Of a stretch of 35,946 bases of DNA, positions 16,904 to 24,257 are shown piece after piece. Each line of letters starts with the position of its first letter. Within the stretch, counting starts at the first letter, position 1. Origin of the DNA: Acidimicrobiales bacterium (lineage in GTDB: Bacteria; Actinomycetota; Acidimicrobiia; Acidimicrobiales; RAAP-2); contig JADGOG010000011.1 of the NCBI GenBank assembly GCA_017883065.1, positions 1 to 35,946 on the forward strand, in the 5' to 3' direction. Under the pieces are notes generated by a model. It was given only the letters and a program-made list of their open reading frames with translations, had not been told where the DNA came from and did no database searches. The translations under genes and the position numbers were made by a program.

Positions 16904-17376
16904 GCCCCGAGACGTCGACCGCCAACCCCACCACCCTCCGGTTCGAGGAGGTGTCGGTCGGGGACCACCTTCCCGAGGTGCCGGTCCCCCTCACCCGCAC
17001 GCTGATCGTGTCGACCGCCATCGCCTCACGCGACTACCAGGACGTCCACCACGACTCGGTGCTGGCCGTCGAGCGAGGCTCCAAGGACATCTTCATGAAC
17101 ATCCTGTCGACCAACGGGATCGTCGGACGGTACGTGACCGACTGGTCGGGTCCGGGTGCGGTGCTCACCGACGTGAACATCCGTCTCGGCGCCCCCAACT
17201 ACCCCGACGACACGATGACGCTGACCGGGTCGGTCACCGAGGTCGACCCCGCATCGGGTGTCGACGGCAAGGGGGCGGTGGTGGTGACCCTTCGAGGGGC
17301 CAACGGTCTGGGAGACCACGTCACCGGCACCGTGCGCCTGCTCCTGCCCACCGGCGACACGGAGGCGGGCCGATGA
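16900..17376 (+). CDS. chsH1: ChsH1-like MaoC-family enoyl-CoA hydratase subunit
   Basis: A single hot-dog-fold domain of 158 residues. The catalytic hydratase motif is visible as SRDYQDVHHD, with Asp45 and His50 in the D-x4-H spacing of R-specific hydratases. This complements the degenerate motif in the ChsH2-like protein, so the active site of the heteromer should lie here. Mtb ChsH1 (Rv3541c) is a little shorter (129). The reaction would be addition of water to the 17(20)-ene acyl-CoA, giving the substrate for the Ltp2 aldolase. ATG 16900 overlaps the previous stop by 4 bp and its own stop overlaps ltp2 in the same way. Confidence 0.88.
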   Translation: MSPETSTANPTTLRFEEVSVGDHLPEVPVPLTRTLIVSTAIASRDYQDVHHDSVLAVERGSKDIFMNILSTNGIVGRYVTDWSGPGAVLTDVNIRLGAPNYPDDTMTLTGSVTEVDPASGVDGKGAVVVTLRGANGLGDHVTGTVRLLLPTGDTEAGR

Positions 17377-18560
17377 GCGGCGAGACCCACGCCTTCACCG
17401 GCAACACGGCCATCGTCGGGATCGGGGCCACCGAGTTCTCCAAGGAGTCGGGTCGCAGCGAGCTGCGCCTGGCCTCCGAGGCGGTCGACCTCGCCCTGCG
17501 CGACGCGGGCATCGCCCCCTCCGAGGTCGACGGCATGGTCACCTTCAGCTCGGACACCAACCCGGAGATCGAGATCGCACGCAGCCTGGGCATCGGCGAG
17601 CTCACCTTCTTCAGCCGGATCCACTACGGCGGCGGCGCCGGGTGCGGCACGATCCAGCAGGCCGCCATGGCCGTCCAGGCCGGAGTGGCCGACGTAGTGG
17701 TCTGCTACCGGGCGTTCAACGAGCGGTCGGGCAACCGGTTCGGCGCCGGCGTGCAGGACCGTCCACCGATCCCCAACGCGGAGACCGCCAACTTCGCCTG
17801 GTACGCGCCGGTCGGACTGTTGACCCCGGCCCAGTGGGTGGCCATGGCCGCCCAGCGCTATCTGCACGTGACCGGGGCCACGTCCGAGGACCTGGGCCGG
17901 GTGGCGGTGGCCGACCGCAAGCACGCGGCCACCAATCCCAAGGCCTGGTTCTACGAGAAGCCGATCACCCTCGAGGAGCACCAGGCGTCACGGTGGATCG
18001 TCGAGCCGCTCCACCTGCTCGACTGCTGCCAGGAGACCGACGGCGGTCAGGCCCTGGTGGTCACCTCGCTCGACCGGGCCCGTGACCTGCAGACCACGCC
18101 GGCGGTCATCAGGGCGGCGGCCCAGGGAGCGGGCCCGGGTCAGGAGATGATGACCTCCTACTACTACGACGACCTGTGCGGCCTGGGGGAGATGGAGGCG
18201 GTGGCCCGCCAGCTGTGGCAGACCTCCGGACTCTCACCGGCCGACATCCAGACCGCCGTGCTCTACGACCACTTCACCCCGTACGTCCTCTACCAGCTCG
18301 AGGAGCTGGGATTCTGCGCCAAGGGCGAGGCCAAGGACTTCGTCCGGGACGGCAACATCGAGATCGGGGGCGGGCTGCCCATCAACACCCACGGCGGCCA
18401 ACTCGGCGAGGCCTACCTGCATGGGATGAACGGGATCGCCGAAGGCGTGCGCCAGGTGCGCGGCACCTCGGTCAACCAGGTACCCGAGGTGAACCACGTG
18501 CTGGTCACCGCCGGCACCGGCGTGCCCACCAGCGGGCTGATCCTGGGCGTCGACCGCTGA
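17373..18560 (+). CDS. ltp2: Ltp2-like steroid side-chain aldolase (thiolase fold)
   Basis: A 395-residue thiolase-like protein of the SCP-x/lipid-transfer type, close in length to Mtb Ltp2 (Rv3540c, 386). It has an N-terminal AIVGIGATEFSKESGRSELR, GAGCGTIQQAAMAVQAG (about 89-105), a Tyr-rich TSYYYDDLCG near 260-269, LPINTHGGQLGEAYLHGMNG (about 336-355) and a C-terminal VTAGTGVPTSGLILG. In mycobacteria Ltp2 catalyses the retro-aldol cleavage that releases propionyl-CoA and leaves androstenedione-type 17-ketosteroid, using Tyr residues rather than the thiolase Cys. It acts as a complex with the DUF35 domain of ChsH2. It is the last gene of the five-gene operon. Confidence 0.87.
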   Translation: MSGETHAFTGNTAIVGIGATEFSKESGRSELRLASEAVDLALRDAGIAPSEVDGMVTFSSDTNPEIEIARSLGIGELTFFSRIHYGGGAGCGTIQQAAMAVQAGVADVVVCYRAFNERSGNRFGAGVQDRPPIPNAETANFAWYAPVGLLTPAQWVAMAAQRYLHVTGATSEDLGRVAVADRKHAATNPKAWFYEKPITLEEHQASRWIVEPLHLLDCCQETDGGQALVVTSLDRARDLQTTPAVIRAAAQGAGPGQEMMTSYYYDDLCGLGEMEAVARQLWQTSGLSPADIQTAVLYDHFTPYVLYQLEELGFCAKGEAKDFVRDGNIEIGGGLPINTHGGQLGEAYLHGMNGIAEGVRQVRGTSVNQVPEVNHVLVTAGTGVPTSGLILGVDR

Positions 18561-18589
18561 GCTGAGGCCCGACCCGATCGGTCAGACGG

Positions 18590-18606
18590 CGCAGCTTCGT
18601 GCTGCG
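18590..18606 (+). terminator. Short hairpin after ltp2, possible terminator
   Basis: A 6-bp perfect stem (CGCAGC/GCTGCG) with loop TTCGT lies 30 bp after the ltp2 stop. There is no T-run. It is the only neat stem in the 179-bp gap before the DUF4389 gene. Confidence 0.3.
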
Positions 18607-18739
18607 ACAGCGGTCGCCCGCCGACCGCCCGGCGATCCCCGCTGTTCCGGCGGTCGCTTGGCAACGTCGCAGAGCAGGCGGTCGGCCACGGTCGAACAAT
18701 CGACTTGGCCCGTGCACCGTTGCCCAGGGGGAATCAGCC

Positions 18740-20158
18740 ATGGTGGTCGTGCAGCCCGTATCGGTACCGTCCGAAGCGCCGAGTCCGGTGGAGATGGCCT
18801 TCGGCCAACCCGAGCGCCAGCGTCGAGTCACCGTGTTCTTCCGGCCGATACTGGCCATTCCCCAGTACGTGGTCCTCTACTTCCTCAACATCGCCGCCAC
18901 CGTGCTGGTGTTCATCGGTTGGTTCGCGGCACTGTTCACCGGCCGCTTCCCCGACTCGTTCGCCGAGTTCGTGTCGGGCTATCTCCGTTGGCGGGCGCGA
19001 GTCGATGCCTACACATTCCTGCTGACCGACCAGTATCCGCCGTTCAGCCTCCGTGGCTCGGCGGGCGATCCGGTGGACCTGACCGTCCGCACCGGACGCC
19101 TCAACCGCTGGTCCGTGCTGTTCCGGTACTTCCTCGCCCTGCCTGCTGCCCTGGCCGTCGCTCTGCTCGCCGTTGGCGCAGGCATCTTCTGGATCGTCAC
19201 CTGGGTGGCCACCCTGGTGAAGGGATCACCGCCTCGGGCACTGTTCGAGGCCAATGCTGCGACATTGAGGTTCCAGTACCGACTCACGGGCTACTTCTTC
19301 ATGCTCACGTCGTTCTACCCGGCTCAGGTCATGGGCGACGAGGCGCTACCGGAGCCTGTCGTCGCCGGGCCGCCACCCGCCAGCCCGGTGCCGCCCTTCG
19401 TCGGGGAAGCCGAGACCACCGCAGCTGTCCAGTCTCCGGTGGCTGCTCCCGCTCCGCCTCCACCTCCGCCGGTGGCGCCGTTGCCCCCGCCCCCGTACGC
19501 GACGGGTCCGGGCGCTGCACCCGTACCCGACGCAACAGGTGCCGGCACACCACCCGCGCCGTACGCGCCGGTTCCGGGGGCGCCTGCCCCGCCGTGGTCC
19601 GGCCCGGCGGCGGTCGCGGCCCGGCCCGAGTCGAGCTGGCGCCTGGTCCTCTCCTCCGGCGCCCGCACGATGGTGGTCGTCTTCTTCGTCGTCGGTGCAC
19701 TCGGTATCGCCGGCTACGTCGCGCTGCTGGCGGCGATCGGGGGGAACACCGGTGTGAATTCGGTACAGGCAGTGGTGGCCCAGAGCCAGGCGGTCACTGC
19801 CTACAACACCCTGAGCAAGCAGGCGAGCTCGTTCGCTGCGGCCAGCAAGGCGTGCGCCAGCCAGGATGCCGTCGGTGCGACGGGGTGCCTGGCGTCGAAC
19901 GACGCGTCATTCGCGTCAGACCTGCGTGACTACGTGTCGACGCTCAATGGGATCGACTTCCCATCGCAGGTGGCGCCTCGGGCCTCCGCCGCCGAGGCTG
20001 CAGCAACGTCGGCCGCGTCGGTGCTGGCCAACCTCTCGACGTTGGGCTCGGACCCCCAGTCCTACGCCAGCACCGTCAACTCCCTCAACGTCCAGAGTCT
20101 GTTCAACGCCATCGACACCACCTTCTCCAGACTCAACACGGCGTTGCTCAACGTGTAG
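18740..20158 (+). CDS. DUF4389 membrane protein with Pro-rich linker and C-terminal extracytoplasmic domain
   Basis: A 472-residue protein. Two DUF4389-like units can be seen at about 26-115 and 125-210. Each starts with a basic RxxVxFRxxLAIP-type phrase, has membrane spans, and ends in an aromatic YxxLLTxxYPPF-like phrase (FLLTDQYPPFSL; FFMLTSFYPAQV). A Pro/Ala-rich linker (about 215-300) follows, then a further membrane segment (about 309-333), and a Ser/Ala-rich helical domain to the end that looks extracytoplasmic. No enzyme motif is visible and DUF4389 has no settled function. ATG 18740 has AGGGGGAA upstream. It follows ltp2 by 179 bp on the same strand and may have its own promoter. A role in the steroid system is not shown. 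Confidence 0.7.
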   Translation: MVVVQPVSVPSEAPSPVEMAFGQPERQRRVTVFFRPILAIPQYVVLYFLNIAATVLVFIGWFAALFTGRFPDSFAEFVSGYLRWRARVDAYTFLLTDQYPPFSLRGSAGDPVDLTVRTGRLNRWSVLFRYFLALPAALAVALLAVGAGIFWIVTWVATLVKGSPPRALFEANAATLRFQYRLTGYFFMLTSFYPAQVMGDEALPEPVVAGPPPASPVPPFVGEAETTAAVQSPVAAPAPPPPPPVAPLPPPPYATGPGAAPVPDATGAGTPPAPYAPVPGAPAPPWSGPAAVAARPESSWRLVLSSGARTMVVVFFVVGALGIAGYVALLAAIGGNTGVNSVQAVVAQSQAVTAYNTLSKQASSFAAASKACASQDAVGATGCLASNDASFASDLRDYVSTLNGIDFPSQVAPRASAAEAAATSAASVLANLSTLGSDPQSYASTVNSLNVQSLFNAIDTTFSRLNTALLNV

Positions 20159-20165
20159 CTCGACG

Positions 20166-20185
20166 GCCGGCGACTCCGGGCCGGC
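20166..20185. terminator. Possible bidirectional terminator between convergent genes
   Basis: GCCGGC is repeated across an 8-base spacer (GACTCCGG), giving a GC-rich 6-bp stem in the 42-bp gap between the convergent DUF4389 and FadD17-like genes. There is no T-run. Confidence 0.35.
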
Positions 20186-20200
20186 GCCAGTTCCGGTCCC

Positions 20201-21877
20201 TCAGCGCTCGGCCACCACCCGGTCCAGCTCGTCGGCGTCGGCCTCGGTGAGCACTTGGTAGGCGGCGTCCTTCTGGGGTCGCCACCACACCGTCTCGGTG
20301 CACCGCCACCCTTCGTTGCGCAGCACCCGCTTGAGCACCTTGCTGGTGGCGGTCACCGGCAGCTCGTCGGTGAGCCGGAGGTACTTGGGCGCCCACTTGG
20401 TCCCCATGTCGGTCTCTCCGGCCAGGAACTCGGCGAACCCCGACGGGTCGAACGAGACGCCGGGACGCAGGAGCAGGGTGGCCATCACCTGGTCGCCCAC
20501 CACGGTGTCGGGAACGGCGTAGACCGAGGCCAGCACCACGTCGGGATGGCGCTGGAGGATCCCCTCGACCGGGGCGGCGGCGAAGTTCTCCCCGTCCACC
20601 CGAAGCCAGTCGTAGTCGCGGCCACCGAAGTAGAAGAAGTCGTCATCGTCCCGGTAGGCGAGGTCTCCCGTCCAGTACCAGCCGTTGCGGACCCGGGACG
20701 CCTCGGCCTCGGCGTTGTGCCAGTACCCCTCGAACCCCGCCCCCCCGGTCTGGCTGACCATCTCGCCGATGGCCTCCTCGGCGTTGAGCAGCCGACCGTG
20801 CTCGTCGAAGACGGCCCGGGGGCACTCCTCGCCGGTGTCGGGGTTGATGATCAGGGTGCCCGGGAGGGCCCGGCCCAGGGCTCCGCGAGGGGTGTCCGGG
20901 GTGCGCTGGACGGAAGCCCCGCCCTCGGTGGACCCGTAGGCGTCCTGCACGGTGCAGGCGAAGCGCTCGGCGAACCTGGCCACGTCGGCCTCGGCCGCCT
21001 CGTTGCCGAAGGCCCGATGCAGCGTGTTGTCGGCGTCGTCGGGTCGCTCCGGGGTGGCCAGGATGTACGACAGCGGCTTGCCAACGTAGTTGAAGTAGGT
21101 GACTCCGTACCTGCGGACGTCATCGATGAACTGGGAGGCGCTGAACCGCTCGCGCAGCGCGGCAGTGGCCCCGGCGGCCAGGGCGGGCGCCCATCCCGCC
21201 ATCAGGGCGTTCGAGTGGAAGAGGGGCATCGCCAGATAGCAGACGTCATCGGGGGTGAGCTCGAACATCTGGGTGACGATGGTCCCGATCCGGGCCAGAC
21301 GCCCCTGGCTGCACAGGCAGGCCTTCGGGGCGCCGGAGGTACCCGAGGTGAACAACAAGAGACCGAGCGAGTCCTCGGTGACCCGGGTGTCGGCCTGGTC
21401 GGGGAGGGGGGCGCCGGCCACCGTAGCGAGCAGCGCTGCGTACGGGGTGGCTGCTCCGGCGGGTCCGCCGTGCAGCTCGCCGGTGGGACCGTCGACCACC
21501 AGGATCCGCTCCGGCGGGAGGGCCGGCCCGAGATCGTGCCCCTCGACCAGGGAGAAGTAGTCGGTGTTGGTCACCAGCAGCTGACACTCGGTGTGGGCCA
21601 GGTCGCGGGCCAACTCGTCGCCCCGGTGGGTCGGGTTCCCCCCGACCAGCACCGCTCCGGCCAGGGCGGCCCCTCCCATCCAGAAGACGTACTCGGGGAC
21701 GTTGTCGAGCAGGAGGGCGACGTGGAAGGGGCCGGGTCGCCGGAGCGAGGCCAGCAGCGCGGCCCGCTCGGCCTGGGCGGTCACCACCTGGTCGTGGGTC
21801 CAGCTCCGGTCCTCGAAGACCAGGCCGATCCGGTGGTCACCGGCCCGCTTTCGGATCAATTCGTCGATGGTCTGCAT
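20201..21877 (-). CDS. AMP-forming acyl-CoA synthetase, FadD17-like
   Basis: A 558-residue adenylate-forming ligase. The P-loop-like A3 motif LLLFTSGTSGAPKAC is at about 172-186, the A5-type DAYGSTEGG and the A7/A8 region WTGDLAYRDDDDFFYFGGRD follow, and a C-terminal Lys lies in ATSKVLKR. The N-terminal half (HVALLLDNVPEYVFWMGGAA, VGGNPTHRGDELARD) resembles mycobacterial FadD17, which activates steroid side-chain acids. ATG 21877 has AGAGGGA six bases upstream. It is divergent from an LLM gene across a perfect KstR-like site. Activation of a sterol-derived C3-C8 side-chain acid is a reasonable inference, but chain length cannot be read from sequence. Confidence 0.78.
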   Translation of the reverse strand: MQTIDELIRKRAGDHRIGLVFEDRSWTHDQVVTAQAERAALLASLRRPGPFHVALLLDNVPEYVFWMGGAALAGAVLVGGNPTHRGDELARDLAHTECQLLVTNTDYFSLVEGHDLGPALPPERILVVDGPTGELHGGPAGAATPYAALLATVAGAPLPDQADTRVTEDSLGLLLFTSGTSGAPKACLCSQGRLARIGTIVTQMFELTPDDVCYLAMPLFHSNALMAGWAPALAAGATAALRERFSASQFIDDVRRYGVTYFNYVGKPLSYILATPERPDDADNTLHRAFGNEAAEADVARFAERFACTVQDAYGSTEGGASVQRTPDTPRGALGRALPGTLIINPDTGEECPRAVFDEHGRLLNAEEAIGEMVSQTGGAGFEGYWHNAEAEASRVRNGWYWTGDLAYRDDDDFFYFGGRDYDWLRVDGENFAAAPVEGILQRHPDVVLASVYAVPDTVVGDQVMATLLLRPGVSFDPSGFAEFLAGETDMGTKWAPKYLRLTDELPVTATSKVLKRVLRNEGWRCTETVWWRPQKDAAYQVLTEADADELDRVVAER

Positions 21878-21976
21878 CGGTTTCCCTCTGGCCCCCTGGT
21901 CGTGTGTCCGACAGCCTGACAGAGCCGCCGACGGTAAGCGTGTTCGCCCTCTCCTCAGGGGAGCTAGGCACAAATC

Positions 21977-21990
21977 TGGAACGCGTTGCA
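21977..21990. promoter_or_regulatory. KstR-like operator (8 of 8 conserved positions)
   Basis: TGGAACGCGTTGCA matches TnnAACnnGTTnnA at every fixed position, with a symmetric AACGCGTT core. It sits 100 bp before the FadD17-like start (minus) and 65 bp before the LLM start (plus). It is followed by an AT-rich stretch (AATTTATCA) that could hold a -10 element. It could control both genes. Confidence 0.65.
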
Positions 21991-22054
21991 ATTTATCAGA
22001 ACGCCGTGTTACCGTGATTTGGGGCTGGGACGGAGCGAGAGGAGCACCACCACC

Positions 22055-23278
22055 ATGGAGTTCGGAGTCTTTCTGAACGGGTACCTTCCCGGCCAGGCCG
22101 CCCACGATCCGGCCTGCGAGCACGAGATGTTCAAGCGCGAACTCGCCTACGCAATCGAGGCCGACAAGTACAACTGGAAGTACGTCTGGGTGGGGGAGCA
22201 CCACTCCCTGACCGAGTACAGCCACTCGTCAGCTCCCGAGGTGGTCATGGGGTACCTGGCCCACGCCACCGAGCGGATCCACATCGGCACCGGCATCATG
22301 AACCTCTCCCCGCGGGTCAACCATCCCGTCCGGTCGGCCGAACGGGTGGCCGTGCTCGACCACCTACTCGAGGGTCGCTTCGAGTGGGGCACCGGCCGCG
22401 GGGCGGGCAGCCACGAGATCGCTTCGTTCAACATCCTCGACAAGAACTCGACCAAGGCGGAGTGGAACGAGGTCATCCGCCAGATCCCCCGCATGTGGGA
22501 GGAGAAGGACTACATGTACGAGGGCGAGAGCTTCACCGTCCCGTACCCGCACAACATCCTGCCCAAGCCCTACGAGGGCAAGGGCCATCCTCCGATCTGG
22601 GTGGGCTGCGGCAACCCGGCGACCTTCACCCAGGCCGGCGAGCTGGGTATCGGCGCCATCGCCTTCAACTTCGAGCCCATCTACAACCTGAAGGGCCGGA
22701 TCGACGCCTACAAGGAGGGGATCGCCAACTGCACCGAACCCCTCGGACAGTTCAAGAACGACAACGTGATGATGACCAACGCGGTCATCTGCCTCAGCGA
22801 CCGCAAGAAGGCACGGGAGGTCGCCCTGCGCCGTGGCCGTGGATACCTGTACTCGTTGGTGTGCAACTACCACGACACCATCCCCCATCAAGAGGGCGTC
22901 CCGGTATGGCCCGAACGTCCCAGCACGATCAGCGACGAGGCCATGCTCGACTACTTGATCGAGCAGGGCTGGATGCTCTGCGGTGAGCCCGACGAGGTGG
23001 CCGAGCAGGTGTCCAAGTACCAGACTGTCGGCTGCGACCAGCTGGTGTTCGGGCTGCCGTCGGACTCGCTGATGGAGGACGAGGTGCACGAGATGCTCGA
23101 GATCTTCGGCACCAAGGTCATCCCTCAGTTCGACGCCGACCCGGTGCACTCGACCACCCGGTACCGGCAACTGGCCAAGCCCAAGTACCAGCCCTTCAAC
23201 TTCCCGGTGCCCGACGTGACCGTGGAGGAGCTCCCCACCAACGCAATGATCCAGTTGGACGGCACCCGGGTCATGTAG
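22055..23278 (+). CDS. Luciferase-like (LLM) flavin-dependent monooxygenase
   Basis: A protein of 407 residues in the bacterial-luciferase family, longer than the two other LLM proteins here. N-terminal MEFGVFLNGYLPGQ, then YVWVGEHHSLTEYSHSSAPE with the paired His typical of the FMN-binding luciferase alpha-type group, RVAVLDHLLEGRFEWGTGRG (about 103-122), and PPIWVGCGNPATF near 185. The C-terminal extension of about 60 residues is not in smaller LLM proteins. ATG 22055 follows GAGAGGAG by about 12 bases. It is divergent from the FadD17-like gene and sits next to the perfect KstR-like site, so it probably takes part in sterol or related acyl-CoA metabolism. Whether it uses FMNH2 and O2 or F420 is not decided. 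Confidence 0.8.
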   Translation: MEFGVFLNGYLPGQAAHDPACEHEMFKRELAYAIEADKYNWKYVWVGEHHSLTEYSHSSAPEVVMGYLAHATERIHIGTGIMNLSPRVNHPVRSAERVAVLDHLLEGRFEWGTGRGAGSHEIASFNILDKNSTKAEWNEVIRQIPRMWEEKDYMYEGESFTVPYPHNILPKPYEGKGHPPIWVGCGNPATFTQAGELGIGAIAFNFEPIYNLKGRIDAYKEGIANCTEPLGQFKNDNVMMTNAVICLSDRKKAREVALRRGRGYLYSLVCNYHDTIPHQEGVPVWPERPSTISDEAMLDYLIEQGWMLCGEPDEVAEQVSKYQTVGCDQLVFGLPSDSLMEDEVHEMLEIFGTKVIPQFDADPVHSTTRYRQLAKPKYQPFNFPVPDVTVEELPTNAMIQLDGTRVM

Positions 23279-23474
23279 CGGGCAGCGGGGCGTCAACGCC
23301 CCGCCGACGCCCCGCCAGTCGAAGGACCGCACGCCGCCGGCCGACCACCCCGTCGAGGTGACGGGGGAGGCGGGCGTTCCGGCTCGGGCCACCTGAAGGC
23401 CGAGTCGGCATCGGGAACGGGCGCCGTCACGTCGCCAGGAGCTGCGCTCGGCCGGCCCGGCTGCCCGGGCTCCT

Positions 23475-23504
23475 GATCCCACCGGACCTGATCCCACCGG
23501 ACCT
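23475..23504 (+). repeat. Two tandem copies of a 15-bp unit
   Basis: GATCCCACCGGACCT occurs twice back to back, followed by a partial third copy (GATTCT). It lies in the convergent intergenic region. Function unknown. Confidence 0.85.
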
Positions 23505-23545
23505 GATTCTCCGTCGCCCCACCCGTCGCCCCCACCGGATTCGGT

Positions 23546-23576
23546 GAGTCTCACCGTCTTGTAGAGGGTGAGACTC
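23546..23576. terminator. Ten-bp stem-loop near the convergent gene ends
   Basis: GAGTCTCACC pairs perfectly with GGTGAGACTC across 11 bases. It overlaps a 15-base near-palindrome CGGTGAGTCTCACCG (23542-23556) and a GTAGAG/CTCTAC pair (23561-23581), so alternative folds exist. It lies 13 bp beyond the isochorismatase-like stop and fits a terminator for that minus-strand unit, though an operator is not excluded. Confidence 0.45.
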
Positions 23577-23588
23577 TCTACGTGAGGG

Positions 23589-24212
23589 TTAGAGTTTCCA
23601 CGCCGTGAGCAGGTCGTCCACCGTGGTCAGGGTCGTGATCAGGGGGAAGGTGTTGTCCAGGACGGCATCGGCGTACTGCTGGGGGATGCCGGCCACCGTG
23701 TCGCGGGGGACCACCACGGTGTAACCCAGGTTGACCGCCTCGATGGCCAGTCCGAGCACGCCCAGGTTGACCGACACGCCGGTGGCGATCACCGTGCGGA
23801 CACCCAGGCTCCGCAGCCACGGGTCGAGTGAGGTTCCGGAAAAAGGTGAGACGCCGTGGAGCCGCGACGAAACCAGGTCGCCGGGTTCGGGGCCGAGCTC
23901 GTGGATGAGCTCGGTGGGGGGAGTCCCGGTCAGCAGGTGGTCGGGCCTGCGGACCACGGCCGCCACCAGCTGGCAGTTGACAGGCGAGCCCACCCGATCG
24001 GCCCGGAACTCGGCCGTGCAGTGCACCACCGGGATCGACAGCGCTCGTGCCGCGGCCAACACCCGGGCCGTGTTGGGCACCACTCCCACCCGTCGGGCGG
24101 CGTCGGCCAACTCGGGGAAGGAGCTGAGGTCGCCGACCACGCCGCGTTGGATCTCCATGGTCAGCACCGCGGAGCGGTCGGGGGCGGCGATCTCGCTCAG
24201 GTCGACGGGCAT
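23589..24212 (-). CDS. Isochorismatase-fold protein lacking the Asp-Lys-Cys triad
   Basis: A 207-residue protein with the cysteine-hydrolase (isochorismatase-like) fold: a first strand AVLTMEIQRGVVGD, a middle VVHCTAEFR, SSRLHGVSPFSGTSLD, and TVIATGVSVNLGVLGLAIEA followed by GYTVVVPRDTVAG. All three catalytic positions are changed: Glu20 for Asp, Arg117 for Lys, and Gly151 for the nucleophilic Cys. The frame is intact and the hydrophobic core is kept, so this is not a decayed gene. It may be a non-catalytic or differently acting subfamily. It lies 45 bp downstream of the FadD19-like gene on the same strand, probably one transcript under the KstR-like site at 25913. Function unknown. Confidence 0.7.
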   Translation of the reverse strand: MPVDLSEIAAPDRSAVLTMEIQRGVVGDLSSFPELADAARRVGVVPNTARVLAAARALSIPVVHCTAEFRADRVGSPVNCQLVAAVVRRPDHLLTGTPPTELIHELGPEPGDLVSSRLHGVSPFSGTSLDPWLRSLGVRTVIATGVSVNLGVLGLAIEAVNLGYTVVVPRDTVAGIPQQYADAVLDNTFPLITTLTTVDDLLTAWKL

Positions 24213-24257
24213 GGCGGGTGGATCAGCGGGACGTGGAGCGGTCGGGCCGGACGAGGG

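Larger units (their letters stand above)
23279..23588. other. 310-bp intergenic region between convergent genes
   Basis: No gene is supported here. It contains a 15-bp direct repeat (23475-23504) and a cluster of nested inverted repeats (23542-23581) just after the end of the isochorismatase-like gene. Both ends are gene 3' ends, so terminators are expected and promoters are not. Confidence 0.55.

Noticed and set aside
23589-24212. Isochorismatase-like gene as a pseudogene
   Set aside because: The frame is intact, codon use matches the neighbours and the core fold motifs are kept, despite loss of the catalytic residues.
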